Shown here: piece by piece, positions 17,642 through 27,486 of the stretch | Layout: every line of letters starts with the position of its first letter | Numbering within the stretch: the first letter of the stretch is position 1 | Source: Castellaniella sp047971665 | Lineage (GTDB): Bacteria > Pseudomonadota > Gammaproteobacteria > Burkholderiales > Burkholderiaceae_B | Reading direction: 5' to 3' | Length of the DNA stretch: 64,000 nucleotides | Assembly (NCBI RefSeq): GCF_047971665.1 | Contig: NZ_JBKEAA010000022.1 | Coordinates: 1 to 64,000 of the forward strand | Notes under the pieces: generated by a model | What the model saw: the letters and a program-made list of their open reading frames with translations, nothing else | Database searches by the model: none | Told to the model about the DNA's origin: nothing | Translations under genes and position numbers: made by a program

Positions 17642-20600
17642 ATCCGGCGCCGGTGATGCCTCAGGTCGATCCGCTGCGGTTTCCCCTGCGGGGCAGCCAC
17701 CTGATCGAAGCCAGCGCCGGGACGGGCAAGACCTGGACGATCGCCGCCTTGTATGTCCGGCTGGTGCTGGGGCATGGCGGTCAGCGCCCCTGGCTGCCCG
17801 CCGAGATCCTGGTGCTCACCTTCACTGATGCGGCCGCCCAGGAACTGCGTGACCGCATCCGGGGCCGGCTGGCCCAGGCTGCGGTCTGGTTCGCCGAGGC
17901 GGACGATCCGGATGCCCTGGAGGATCGCCCGGTCGATCCTTTTCTGGCCGCCTTGCGGCAGGAATGGCCGCAGGACCAGTGGGCCGCCTGCGCCCGCACG
18001 CTGGACCTGGCGGCGCAGTCCATGGACGAGGCGGCCATTTCGACCATCCACGGCTGGTGCGCCCGGGTCCTGCAGGAGCATGCGTTCGACAGCGGCAGCC
18101 TGTTCGAGCAGCGGCTCGAACCTGACCTGGGCGCCGAGATCCGCCAGGCCGCCTGGGATTACTGGCGCGCGCATGTGGCGCCGCTGCCGCCCGAGGCATT
18201 GGCCGAGACGCTGTCCGTATGGTCCGGGCCGGATGCGCTGATGGAGCTGTCCGGCCTGCTCACGCGCGAGTCCCTGCCCGATGGCGCCGATGAAAGTCTG
18301 GCCGACGCGCTCGTCCGCCATCGGACGCTGCGACAGCATCGTCTGACCGCGCTCAAGGCGCCCTGGGTCGGGGAGGCGGATGTGCTGGAAGGCTGGCTGA
18401 TGTCGCTGGGCGGCGATGTGGGGATCCGGCCGACGGACAGGCGCCGCTGGGCGCAGGCCCTGCGAACCTGGGCGCAGAGCCCCGAACAGGTCGAACTGGA
18501 CCTGAAGACCGGTTGGGACCGTCTGACACCGCAGGGCATCGAGGAAAAATGGCGCGGTGCGGGCGTGGCGCCGTCCCATCCCGCGAGTGAGGCGCTGGCG
18601 CGCCTGCGTCTCGCTCTGAACGAGCTCCCCGCCGTGCGCGCCACATTGCTGCGTCACGCCCTGGCCTGGATGTCGGGCCGGCTGCGTCAGGCGCTGTCCA
18701 GCGCGGCGCTGCTGGGATTCGACGGCCTGCTCGGCAATCTGGACGCGGCCCTGGCCGGCGCCTCGGGCGCCCGGCTGGCGCAGACCTTGCGACGGCAGTT
18801 TCCGGTGGTGCTGATCGATGAATTCCAGGATACCGATCCGGTGCAGTACCGGATTTTCGACCGGGTCTACCGGGTTGCCGACAATGATCCGGAGACGGCG
18901 CTGGTGTTCATCGGCGATCCCAAGCAGTCCATTTATGGTTTCCGGGGCGCCGACGTGCATACCTATCTGCGGGCCAGCCAGGCCTGCGCGGGTCGGGTCC
19001 AGACCCTGGGGCGCAACTATCGTTCATCCGAGGCCATGGTCGCGGCTGTCAATCAGTGCTTCATCCAGGGCGGCGCGCAGGCCTTTCCCACGAGCGTGCC
19101 GGCGGCGACCATCGATTTTCATCCGGTCCAGGCGCAAGGGCGGCCCGAACGCTGGGAAATCCAGGGACGTCCGGTCCCGGCCATGAGCGCCTGCTGGATC
19201 GGGCCGGCCGAGCCGGACAAGCCCTTGCCCTCCGGCCTGTACGTACAGGAGGCGGCTGAGCGCTGCGCCCGGCGTGTAGCCGATATCCTGGGGCAGGGTC
19301 TGCGCGACGAGGCGGGCCTGCGTGGCCAGGCGGGCCGGGACCACGGGGCGGATCAAGGCGATGAATCAGGACAGGGCGATGCGGCGGGGCTGCGCGATGG
19401 GACGGGGTGGACGCGGGTGCGGCCCGCTGATATCGCCATTCTGGTCAACACGCATGCCGAGGCGCGCAGCGTGCGTCAGGCCTTGGCCCGGGTCGGGGTG
19501 CGCAGTGTCTATCTCTCCGAACACGATTCCGTCTACGAGTCGCCCCAGACCGCAGAGCTGGCGCTGTGGCTGGCCGCCTGCGCGCGTCCTGAGGACGAGC
19601 GCGCTGTGCGCGCGGCCCTGGCCACGCCGGCGCTGGGCCTGGACTGGCCGGCATTGGACCGGTTGGTGGAGGACGAGCGCATCTGGGATGCCCAGGTCGA
19701 ACGTTTTCAGGAGTATCGCCAGATCTGGCGTCAGCGCGGTGTGTTGCCCATGCTGCGCCGGCTGCTGCATGATTTCGACGTGCCTTCGCGGCTGTTGGCC
19801 GATGGTTATGAGGGTGAGCGGCGCCTGACCGATTTTCTGCACCTGGCCGAACTGTTGCAGCAGGCCGCCGCCCACCTGGACGGGGAACAGGCCGTGCTGC
19901 GTTATCTGCACCAGCAGTCCCTGAACCCGCAGGGAGAGGACGGCCGCCGCCTGCGCCTGGAAAGCGATGAGGATCTGGTCCGGGTCGTGACTGTGCACAA
20001 ATCCAAGGGACTGGAATATCCCCTGGTCTTTCTGCCTTTTGTCTGCAAGGCCCGGCGTGTCGAGGGCGGGCGAGGCCCCTATCTGCTGCCCGAATCAGAC
20101 GACCGGGCCTGGATCATGGAGGTGGACGCCGATCAGTTGCGTCGCCTGGATCGTGAGCGTCTGGGCGAGGATGTGCGCAAGCTCTATGTGGCGCTGACGC
20201 GCGCCCGGCATGCTGTCTGGATGGCGCTGGGGTCGCTCAAAGACGTTGGCGCCAGCGGCATCGGCCATCTCCTGGGCGAGGATCTGCACGCCGCCTGGGC
20301 GTCCATGACGCAGGCCCATCCCGGGCTGATGGCCTGGGATGCGACCTCGCCGGATGATGCGGACCGGACGCGCCTGACCGATGCGGCCAGCGAGGCGCTC
20401 GGAGACGCCCGCCACCTGGCGGCGCCGGCCGTCAGGCAGGCCTGGTGGATTTCCAGTTATTCCGGCTTGTGCCTGGCCGATGCCGCCGCGCCTGAGACAG
20501 CTGCCGAGGATGTGTTGCGCGAAGGCCGTCAGGCCGAGCCTGCGCAGGTGCTTGCGACCGGGGCCCAGGCGTCCGAACCGGTCGTTTCGGGGTTGCAGGA

Positions 20601-21327
20601 TTTTCCGCGCGGCAGCGAGGCCGGGACATTCCTGCACGGCCTGCTGGAGTGGGCGGCGAAGCGTCATTTCCGTGACCTGGACGAAGTGCGGGATCTGATC
20701 GCCCGACGCTGTGCGGTGCGCGGCTGGGAGGCGCACATCGATGCGCTGCACGACTGGTTGCTGCGCCTGATCCGGACGCCATGGCGCCCGGCGCTGCCGG
20801 AAGCGCCCGTGCTGCGGCTGGACCGCCTGCAGGCCTGCCTGCCGGAGATGGAGTTCTGGCTGCCCGCGCACCAGGTGGACATCGAATCCCTGGATGCACT
20901 GTTGTGCCGGGGCACCTTTGGCGGCGCAGTTCGGCCGGCCCTGGCGCCAGGCCGGTTGAACGGGATGTTCAAGGGCTTCATCGATCTGGTTCTTCAGGCC
21001 GATGGCCGCTATTACCTGGTCGATTACAAATCCAACGACCTGGGTTCCCAGGCCGCCGACTACGCACCCGAGGCGCTGGCCGCGGTCATGCGCGCGACCC
21101 GCTACGATGCCCAGATGCTGATGTATCTGCTGGCGCTGCACCGGCAGTTGCGCGCCCGGCTGGCCGATTACAACTATGCGCGCCACATGGGGGGTGCGCT
21201 GTACCTGTTCCTGCGCGGCCAGGAGACGCCCGGGCAGGGTATCGTGGCGCTGCGGCCCGAGCCGGAACTGATCGATGCGCTGGACGTGCTGTTCGACGGG
21301 GCGCGCCGAGGAGGGGATGATGACTGA
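17638..21327 (+). CDS. recB: RecBCD exonuclease V subunit beta (helicase-nuclease)
   Basis: This 1229-residue UvrD-like helicase has Walker A ASAGTGKTWT near residue 25, motif II LIDEFQDTDP near 395, motif III FIGDPKQSIYGFRGAD, the late motif VTVHKSKGLEYPLVF, and a C-terminal nuclease domain. The nuclease signature FIDLVLQ then YYLVDYKSN (catalytic Asp and Lys) is intact, so both DNA cutting and 3'-5' unwinding should be active. The start is the ATG of the ATGA overlap with recC. A Gly/Asp-rich insert near residues 560-585 is unlike the rest and probably a surface loop. Its end overlaps recD by 11 bp. Confidence 0.94.
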   Translation: MNPAPVMPQVDPLRFPLRGSHLIEASAGTGKTWTIAALYVRLVLGHGGQRPWLPAEILVLTFTDAAAQELRDRIRGRLAQAAVWFAEADDPDALEDRPVDPFLAALRQEWPQDQWAACARTLDLAAQSMDEAAISTIHGWCARVLQEHAFDSGSLFEQRLEPDLGAEIRQAAWDYWRAHVAPLPPEALAETLSVWSGPDALMELSGLLTRESLPDGADESLADALVRHRTLRQHRLTALKAPWVGEADVLEGWLMSLGGDVGIRPTDRRRWAQALRTWAQSPEQVELDLKTGWDRLTPQGIEEKWRGAGVAPSHPASEALARLRLALNELPAVRATLLRHALAWMSGRLRQALSSAALLGFDGLLGNLDAALAGASGARLAQTLRRQFPVVLIDEFQDTDPVQYRIFDRVYRVADNDPETALVFIGDPKQSIYGFRGADVHTYLRASQACAGRVQTLGRNYRSSEAMVAAVNQCFIQGGAQAFPTSVPAATIDFHPVQAQGRPERWEIQGRPVPAMSACWIGPAEPDKPLPSGLYVQEAAERCARRVADILGQGLRDEAGLRGQAGRDHGADQGDESGQGDAAGLRDGTGWTRVRPADIAILVNTHAEARSVRQALARVGVRSVYLSEHDSVYESPQTAELALWLAACARPEDERAVRAALATPALGLDWPALDRLVEDERIWDAQVERFQEYRQIWRQRGVLPMLRRLLHDFDVPSRLLADGYEGERRLTDFLHLAELLQQAAAHLDGEQAVLRYLHQQSLNPQGEDGRRLRLESDEDLVRVVTVHKSKGLEYPLVFLPFVCKARRVEGGRGPYLLPESDDRAWIMEVDADQLRRLDRERLGEDVRKLYVALTRARHAVWMALGSLKDVGASGIGHLLGEDLHAAWASMTQAHPGLMAWDATSPDDADRTRLTDAASEALGDARHLAAPAVRQAWWISSYSGLCLADAAAPETAAEDVLREGRQAEPAQVLATGAQASEPVVSGLQDFPRGSEAGTFLHGLLEWAAKRHFRDLDEVRDLIARRCAVRGWEAHIDALHDWLLRLIRTPWRPALPEAPVLRLDRLQACLPEMEFWLPAHQVDIESLDALLCRGTFGGAVRPALAPGRLNGMFKGFIDLVLQADGRYYLVDYKSNDLGSQAADYAPEALAAVMRATRYDAQMLMYLLALHRQLRARLADYNYARHMGGALYLFLRGQETPGQGIVALRPEPELIDALDVLFDGARRGGDDD

Positions 21328-23281
21328 GTGGCCCGACTGGCTGGCGTTCGGACCGCCCGAAGAGGATCTGCGCGATCTGGATGTGGCCTTTGGCCGCCTT
21401 CTGGCCCGTCGGTCGCCCCAGGCGCCCATGTTGGCGCTGCGCCTGGCGGTGTTGTGCAGTGCCAGACTGGCGCGTGGACATCCCAGCCTCGATCTGCATG
21501 CCCTGTGCGAACCGCAGGCAGATGCGTCAGACGACGATGCGCCGGACCGGAGCGGTGTGCCGGCCTGGATCGAGGGCGGGCTGGAGGGCTGTCTCGCCGC
21601 GCTGGCGCAGGCCGATTTCGTGGGCGACGGCGATGGCCCGCAGCCGCTGGTGCTGCATGGGCAGCGGCTGTACCTGGCCCGCTATTGGCGTGCCGGACGG
21701 CGGATCCGCGAGGCTCTCGAGCGGCGGCTCGCGCAGCCGCCGGCGCATGAGCCGGCCCGGATCCGTCACTGGCTGGATCGGATCTTTGCCGAACCGGCCA
21801 CAGAGACGCCGGACTGGCAGAAAATCGCCTGCGCCACGGCCTTGCTGCAGGGCTTCAGCATTGTCACGGGAGGGCCGGGAACAGGCAAGACCACCACGGT
21901 CGTGCGTCTGCTGGCGGTGCTGCAGGGGCTGGCCATGGCGCACGGGCGCGCGAGCGGCCTGCGTATCCGCCTGGCCGCGCCGACGGGCAAGGCGGCGGCG
22001 CGTTTGAATGAATCCATTGCCGGGGCGCTGGGACGTTTGGCGGAATCCGCCGATGCGCCATTGCGCGCCGCGCTTCATCGCGTCCCGGCGCAGGTCGTCA
22101 CGTTGCACGGACTTCTGGGCAGCCGGCCCGACACGCGGCGTCTTGAATTTCATGCGCACAACCCCCTGGATCTGGACGTCCTGGTGATCGATGAAGCCTC
22201 GATGATGGACATCGAGATGATGGATGCCGTCCTGGCCGCCTTGCCCACGCAGGCGCGTCTGGTGCTGCTGGGGGATAAGGATCAGCTGGCCTCGGTCGAG
22301 GCCGGCGCGATGCTGGGCGAATTGTGCGAGCGCGCTGAAGGCGGTCATTACACGCCGGCGCAGTGCCATCGCCTGCTCGAATGCTGCGGCGAGACCGTGC
22401 CCGAATCCTGGCAGGATCCGGACGGCACCGCCCTGGATCAGGCCGTGGTCATGCTGCGCCACAGTCACCGTTTCCAGGCCGACAGCGGTATTGGCCGGTT
22501 CGCCGCCGCCGTGAACCGGGGGGATGCCGGGGCCGTGACGACGTTGTTGCGCGCGCCTCCGCCCGGCCTGGGCTTGTTGCGGGCGGGGTCGGCGGCGACC
22601 GTTCCGGATGCCTGGTTGCGGGACAGCGGCGTGCTGGGCGACTCGGGCTGCGCGGCCCTGTGCCGGATCGTGCGCGCGGACCGTCCCGCGCCGGGGGCGC
22701 CCGCTCTGGCCTGGGACGATTGGGCCCGCGCCGTCCTGGCGCAGCAGGCGCGGTTCCAGGTGCTGTGCGCTTTGCGCGATGGCCCCTGGGGTGCGCAGGG
22801 CTTGAACCAGCGCATCGAATCCCATCTGCGGGCTGCCGGCTGGCTGGCGCCGTCCGCCGAGACCTGGTATCCCGGTCGGCCGGTGCTGGTGCTGCGCAAT
22901 CACGCTGCCCTGGGGCTGGCCAACGGCGATATCGGCGTGGCCTTGCCCAGGCCCGATCCGCAACAGGACGGGGCCTGGATGATCCGGGTGGCCTTTGCCG
23001 GCACGATTCCGGGGGCCGTGCGCTGGGTGTCGCCGGCGCGGCTGCCGGAAGTCGAAACCGTCTACGCCCTGACGGTGCATAAATCCCAGGGGTCGGAATT
23101 CGATCGGGTCGTGCTGGTGCTGCCCGACCGGAAATCACCGCTGCTGACGCGGGAACTGCTCTATACCGGCGCGACCCGGGCGCGCCGCGGGCTGACGTTG
23201 GTGCTGCCCGGAGGAGATACGCTCCTGAAGGACGCCGTGCATCACCGGACCCGGCGCGCGGGCGGCATCTGGATCACATGA
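21317..23281 (+). CDS. recD: RecBCD exonuclease V subunit alpha (5'-3' helicase)
   Basis: The 654-residue superfamily 1B helicase has Walker A GGPGTGKTTTV near residue 187, motif II VIDEASMMD, GDKDQLASVEAGA, and the C-terminal VHKSQGSEFDRV plus YTGATRARRGL. RecD drives the fast 5'-3' motor of RecBCD and controls its Chi response. AGGAGGGG precedes the ATG at 21317 (a second ATG is at 21320), inside the end of recB. It is the last gene of the operon; an acyl-CoA ligase gene follows 86 bp later. Confidence 0.94.
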   Translation: MMTEWPDWLAFGPPEEDLRDLDVAFGRLLARRSPQAPMLALRLAVLCSARLARGHPSLDLHALCEPQADASDDDAPDRSGVPAWIEGGLEGCLAALAQADFVGDGDGPQPLVLHGQRLYLARYWRAGRRIREALERRLAQPPAHEPARIRHWLDRIFAEPATETPDWQKIACATALLQGFSIVTGGPGTGKTTTVVRLLAVLQGLAMAHGRASGLRIRLAAPTGKAAARLNESIAGALGRLAESADAPLRAALHRVPAQVVTLHGLLGSRPDTRRLEFHAHNPLDLDVLVIDEASMMDIEMMDAVLAALPTQARLVLLGDKDQLASVEAGAMLGELCERAEGGHYTPAQCHRLLECCGETVPESWQDPDGTALDQAVVMLRHSHRFQADSGIGRFAAAVNRGDAGAVTTLLRAPPPGLGLLRAGSAATVPDAWLRDSGVLGDSGCAALCRIVRADRPAPGAPALAWDDWARAVLAQQARFQVLCALRDGPWGAQGLNQRIESHLRAAGWLAPSAETWYPGRPVLVLRNHAALGLANGDIGVALPRPDPQQDGAWMIRVAFAGTIPGAVRWVSPARLPEVETVYALTVHKSQGSEFDRVVLVLPDRKSPLLTRELLYTGATRARRGLTLVLPGGDTLLKDAVHHRTRRAGGIWIT

Positions 23282-23367
23282 CCGGGTTCGCGTCTCGCTA
23301 AAATGAGCGCGAGGGGGAGGGCGCCGTGACTGCGCCGGGATGCCCCGACAGATGGATGGAGACACGC

Positions 23368-25014
23368 ATGACCTCGATTTACGAACAGGATCTGCCTCAG
23401 AATCCGGCCAATTTCGCGCCGTTGACGCCGCTGCTGTATCTGGAGCGGGCCGCCGAGGTCTACCCGGACCGGACCGCAGTGGTGCATGGCCAGGGCGATG
23501 CCGTCATCCGCCATACCTGGGCCGAACTGTACCGGCGCTGCCGCCGTCTGGCGAGCGCCCTGGCCGCGCGCGGCATCGGCCGGGGGGACACGGTGGCCGC
23601 GATGCTGCCGAACGTCCCCGCCATGGTCGAGGCGCATTTCGGCGTTCCCATGAGCGGGGCCGTCCTCAATACCCTGAACACACGGCTGGACCCCGCCACC
23701 ATCGCCTTCATGCTCGATCACGGCGAGGCGCGCGCCATTCTCGTCGATCGGGAATTCTCGGGCGTCGTGCGCGAGGCGCTGGCGCGGCGCACCCGCACCG
23801 AACCCATTCTGGTGGTGGATGCCGACGACCCCCAGTACGACGGTCCGGGCGAGGCCATCGGTACGCTGGACTATGAGGCCTTGCTGGCCGGAGGGGACCC
23901 CGATTTCGCCTGGCCGATGCCGGAGGCCGAATGGGATGCGATCACCCTGAACTACACCAGCGGCACCACCGGCGATCCCAAGGGCGTCGTCTACCATCAC
24001 CGGGGGGCGGCCCTCAATGCCGTGTCCAACATTCTCGAATGGGACATGCCCAAGCATGCGGTCTACCTGTGGACGCTGCCCATGTTCCACTGCAACGGAT
24101 GGTGCTTTCCCTGGACCGTGGCGGCACGGGCGGGGGTCAATGTCTGCCTGCGGCGGGTCGATGCGCCGACCATGGTGGCGTTGATGCGCGCGCATGGCGT
24201 CACGCATTATTGCGGGGCGCCCATCGTCCAGAGCATGCTGGTCAATGCGCCGCAGGCGCTGCGCGACACGATTCCTGCCGGCATCCGGGCGATGGTGGCG
24301 GGCGCCGCGCCGCCCGCCTCGATGATCGAGGGCATGGAGGCCCTGGGCATCGATCTGACCCATGTCTACGGCCTGACCGAGGTCTATGGGCCGGCCACGG
24401 TCTGCGCCAAGGACGCGGCCTGGGACGACCTGGACATTGGCCGGCGGGCCGAGCGCAACGCCCGCCAGGGTGTGCGCTATCACCTCGAAAAGGCTACCCG
24501 GGTGCTGGATCCCGACACCCTGCGGCCGGTGCCGGCCGATGGCCAGACCATGGGCGAGATCATGTTCCAGGGCAATATCTGCATGAAGGGCTACCTGAAA
24601 AATCCGCGTGCGACGCAGGCAGCGTTCGCGGGCGGCTGGTTCCACAGCGGTGATCTGGCGGTGGTCGATCCGGACGGCTATATCAAGATCAAGGATCGCA
24701 GCAAGGACATCATCATCTCCGGCGGCGAGAATATCTCCTCGATCGAAGTCGAGGATGTCCTCTATCGCCACCCGGCCGTGCTGGCCGCCGCCGTGGTCGC
24801 CAGGCCCGACGCGCGCTGGGGCGAGACCCCCTGCGCCTTCGTCGAGCTCAAGGCCGGCGCGCAGGTCGGCGTCGAGGACATCGTGGCGCATTGCAAGGCG
24901 CATCTGGCGGGCTACAAGGTGCCGCGCCATGTCGTGTTCGGCGAGTTGCCCAAGACGTCCACCGGCAAGATCCAGAAGTTCGAATTGCGCCAGCGGGCGG
25001 CGCAGTCCGCCTGA
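23368..25014 (+). CDS. AMP-forming acyl-CoA ligase
   Basis: This 548-residue ligase has the ANL superfamily motifs: P-loop YTSGTTGDPKGV near residue 195, YGLTEVYGP near 335, the hinge YIKIKDRSKDIIISGGENIS near 440, and the C-terminal catalytic lysine in KTSTGKIQK. It activates a carboxylic acid to acyl-AMP and then acyl-CoA. Overall resemblance is to the short/medium-chain group that includes 3-methylthiopropionyl-CoA ligases, but the acid used is not certain. The ATG at 23368 follows GGAG eight bases upstream. The next gene starts 8 bp after the stop, so both may share a transcript. Confidence 0.88.
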   Translation: MTSIYEQDLPQNPANFAPLTPLLYLERAAEVYPDRTAVVHGQGDAVIRHTWAELYRRCRRLASALAARGIGRGDTVAAMLPNVPAMVEAHFGVPMSGAVLNTLNTRLDPATIAFMLDHGEARAILVDREFSGVVREALARRTRTEPILVVDADDPQYDGPGEAIGTLDYEALLAGGDPDFAWPMPEAEWDAITLNYTSGTTGDPKGVVYHHRGAALNAVSNILEWDMPKHAVYLWTLPMFHCNGWCFPWTVAARAGVNVCLRRVDAPTMVALMRAHGVTHYCGAPIVQSMLVNAPQALRDTIPAGIRAMVAGAAPPASMIEGMEALGIDLTHVYGLTEVYGPATVCAKDAAWDDLDIGRRAERNARQGVRYHLEKATRVLDPDTLRPVPADGQTMGEIMFQGNICMKGYLKNPRATQAAFAGGWFHSGDLAVVDPDGYIKIKDRSKDIIISGGENISSIEVEDVLYRHPAVLAAAVVARPDARWGETPCAFVELKAGAQVGVEDIVAHCKAHLAGYKVPRHVVFGELPKTSTGKIQKFELRQRAAQSA

Positions 25015-25022
25015 GGCCGGTG

Positions 25023-26618
25023 ATGTCGATCCGGCCTTCCCGGACACATCGGGCGGGCGGCGCGTCGCCGCCCGCTCCGGCTCCCGGATCGGAGGGGCTG
25101 TCGCGTCATGCGCTGCTGAGTCCGGCGCAGATGGGCGTCGCCGACCGGGCGGCGCCGGCGGCGGGCGTGACCGGTGTGCAACTGATGGCGGCGGCCGGGG
25201 CGGCCGTGGTCCGGGCGATCTGCGACCGCTGGGCGCCGAGGCCCGTGCGGGTCCTGTGCGGGACGGGCAACAACGGCGGCGATGGCTTTGTCGTGGCGCG
25301 CCTGCTGCGGGATGCGGGCTGGCCGGTGCGGGTAGCGCTGTGGGGCCGCCGCGATGCCTTGCGCGGAGATGCGGCCTGGGCGGCCGAGGCCTGGTCCGGG
25401 CCACTCGAGCCGGCTGAGCCGGCGTGCCTGGAGGGCGCCGGCCTGATTGTCGATGCCTTGCTGGGCGCCGGATTGAGCCGGTCGCCGGAGGGCACCTTGC
25501 GGGCGCTGATTCAGGCCCTCAATGCCGCCGCCGCGCCGGTGTGCGCCATCGATGTGCCGACCGGCCTGGACGGTGCCAGCGGTCGCGCGCCGGGGGCCGT
25601 GGTGCGGGCCGATCTGACGGTCACCTTTTGCCGGCGCAAGCCCGGTCATCTGCTGTTGCCCGGACGTGTGTTGTGCGGCGCGCTGGTCTGCGCCGACATC
25701 GGCATGCCCGAGGCCGCCCTGTCCGGGATCGCGCCCGCGGCGTACGCCAATCATCCCGACCTCTGGGCGGGGATTTTCCCCTGGCCGCGCGTCGATGGCC
25801 ACAAATATCACCGGGGCCATGCGCTGGTGGTGGGCGGCGCGCAGATGCCGGGCGCCAGCCGCTTGGCCTGCCTGGCGGCCGCGCGGATCGGGGCTGGCCT
25901 GGTGACGCTGGCTACGCCGCCGTCCGCCTGGGCGCTCCAGGCCGGGGCGCTGACCTCGATCATGGTCGAGGCGCTGCCGCAGGATGGCGCGCTGGACCTG
26001 GCGGTGGCCGATCCGCGGCGCAATGTGCTGCTGATCGGGCCGGGGCTGGGCCGGACGCCCCAGGGGCGGCATCAGGTGCTGGCTTTGCTGGCGACAGGCC
26101 GTCCCTGCGTGCTCGATGCCGATGCACTCAGCGGTTTCTCCGATGAGCCGGAAGTCTTGCTGGGCGCGCTGCACGAAACCTGCGTGCTGACGCCTCACGA
26201 AGGCGAGTTCGCCAGCCTGTTCGGCGCGGTGCTGCCTTCAGCGGATATGGAGTCGCCTTCAGCGGATGTTGGGGCGGCGGGCGTGGGAGACGATAAACTG
26301 TGGCGTGCCCGGACGGCGGCCCGGCAGAGCGGCGCGGTGGTGGTGCTCAAGGGCGCCGATACCGTGATCGCGGCGCCCGACGGCCGCTGCGTCATCAACG
26401 ACAATGCGCCGCCGACGCTGGCCACCGCCGGTTCGGGGGATGTGCTGGCGGGCTGCGTGGCCGGTCTGCTGGCGGCCGGCATGCCGGTTTTCGAGGCGGC
26501 CTGCGCCGCCGTCTGGCTGCATGGCCTGGCGGCCGACGGGTTGGGGCAGGGACTGCTGGCCGAAGATCTGCCGGGCGCTTTGCCCGGGGCGCTGGCCGTG
26601 CTGGCCGGTATGGATTGA
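25023..26618 (+). CDS. nnr: Bifunctional NAD(P)HX epimerase / ADP-dependent NAD(P)HX dehydratase
   Basis: The 531-residue two-domain repair enzyme has an N-terminal epimerase (about 35-245) with GTGNNGGDGFVVARLL and CAIDVPTGLDGA, and a C-terminal ribokinase-like dehydratase (about 265-530) with VLDADALSGF, LTPHEGEF, VVLKGADTVIA and ATAGSGDVLAG. Together they convert damaged, hydrated NAD(P)H back to NAD(P)H. The ATG at 25023 has only a weak GAGG ahead. The first 30 residues are Pro/Ser/Arg-rich and may be unstructured. It is followed 19 bp later by a HAD phosphatase gene. Confidence 0.92.
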   Translation: MSIRPSRTHRAGGASPPAPAPGSEGLSRHALLSPAQMGVADRAAPAAGVTGVQLMAAAGAAVVRAICDRWAPRPVRVLCGTGNNGGDGFVVARLLRDAGWPVRVALWGRRDALRGDAAWAAEAWSGPLEPAEPACLEGAGLIVDALLGAGLSRSPEGTLRALIQALNAAAAPVCAIDVPTGLDGASGRAPGAVVRADLTVTFCRRKPGHLLLPGRVLCGALVCADIGMPEAALSGIAPAAYANHPDLWAGIFPWPRVDGHKYHRGHALVVGGAQMPGASRLACLAAARIGAGLVTLATPPSAWALQAGALTSIMVEALPQDGALDLAVADPRRNVLLIGPGLGRTPQGRHQVLALLATGRPCVLDADALSGFSDEPEVLLGALHETCVLTPHEGEFASLFGAVLPSADMESPSADVGAAGVGDDKLWRARTAARQSGAVVVLKGADTVIAAPDGRCVINDNAPPTLATAGSGDVLAGCVAGLLAAGMPVFEAACAAVWLHGLAADGLGQGLLAEDLPGALPGALAVLAGMD

Positions 26619-26637
26619 GACTTAACTGGATGCGCAT

Positions 26638-27486
26638 ATGGCGGACGTGATCGCGCTGGTCTTCGATTTCGATGACACCCTGGCGCCGGACAGCACCTCG
26701 GGATTTCTTCAGGAGATCGGTGTGGACGTGCCGGCCTTCTGGCATGACCGGGTCGGGCCGCTGCTGGACCATGAGGACTGGGACCCGGTGCCGGCCTATC
26801 TGTACCAGATGCTGGCGCTGTCCCGTTCGGGCCGCCATGGCCCGATCACCCGCGATCGTCTGCGCGACTGGGGCCGGCGGCTGCCCTTGCACGAAGGCGT
26901 GACGACCCTGTTCGAGCGTCTGCGCGCGCGGCTGCATCAGGCGCATCCGACCGTGCAGCTGGAGTTCTATCTGATTTCCAGCGGCATTGGCGACGTGCTG
27001 CGCGAGACGTCCATCGCGGACTGGTTCTCCGACATCTGGGCTTCCGAATTCCATTACGACGCCGACGGCGCCATCGATTTTCCGCGCCGGGTGGTCAGCT
27101 TTACCGACAAGACGCGTTATCTGTTTCACATCCAGAAAGGAATCATCGGCGCCGAGTCGCGCAACAAGCCCTTCGAGGTCAATCGCAAGGTCGATGCCGA
27201 CAAGTTGCGTGTGCCGTTCGAACAGATGATCTTCGTCGGCGACGGTTATACCGACATTCCCTGCTTTTCCCTGATCCGCCGCTCGGGTGGCGTCGCGTTC
27301 GGCGTCTGGGATCCGCGCCACAAGGAAAAACGCAGCCGGGCCTGGGGGTTCATCGAGGACGGCCGGGTGTCCAATCTGAACCATGCCCGGTTCGGTGAGG
27401 ACGCTGAGCTCTATCAGTTGCTGGAGGCTGCCGTCGAAAGCCTGGCCTCGAAGATCGTGCTGCGGTCGCGGATGTATCGTGGCTGA
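26638..27486 (+). CDS. HAD-family phosphohydrolase
   Basis: This 282-residue protein has HAD motif I FDFDDTLAPD (nucleophile and acid/base aspartates at about 10 and 12), motif II with LISSG, a conserved lysine region, and motif IV VGDGYTDIPCF. The layout resembles phosphoserine-phosphatase-like HAD enzymes, but the substrate is unknown. The ATG at 26638 sits 19 bp after the NAD(P)HX repair gene. Its stop overlaps the GTG start of tadA by eight bases, so it is probably in the same transcript. Confidence 0.8.
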   Translation: MADVIALVFDFDDTLAPDSTSGFLQEIGVDVPAFWHDRVGPLLDHEDWDPVPAYLYQMLALSRSGRHGPITRDRLRDWGRRLPLHEGVTTLFERLRARLHQAHPTVQLEFYLISSGIGDVLRETSIADWFSDIWASEFHYDADGAIDFPRRVVSFTDKTRYLFHIQKGIIGAESRNKPFEVNRKVDADKLRVPFEQMIFVGDGYTDIPCFSLIRRSGGVAFGVWDPRHKEKRSRAWGFIEDGRVSNLNHARFGEDAELYQLLEAAVESLASKIVLRSRMYRG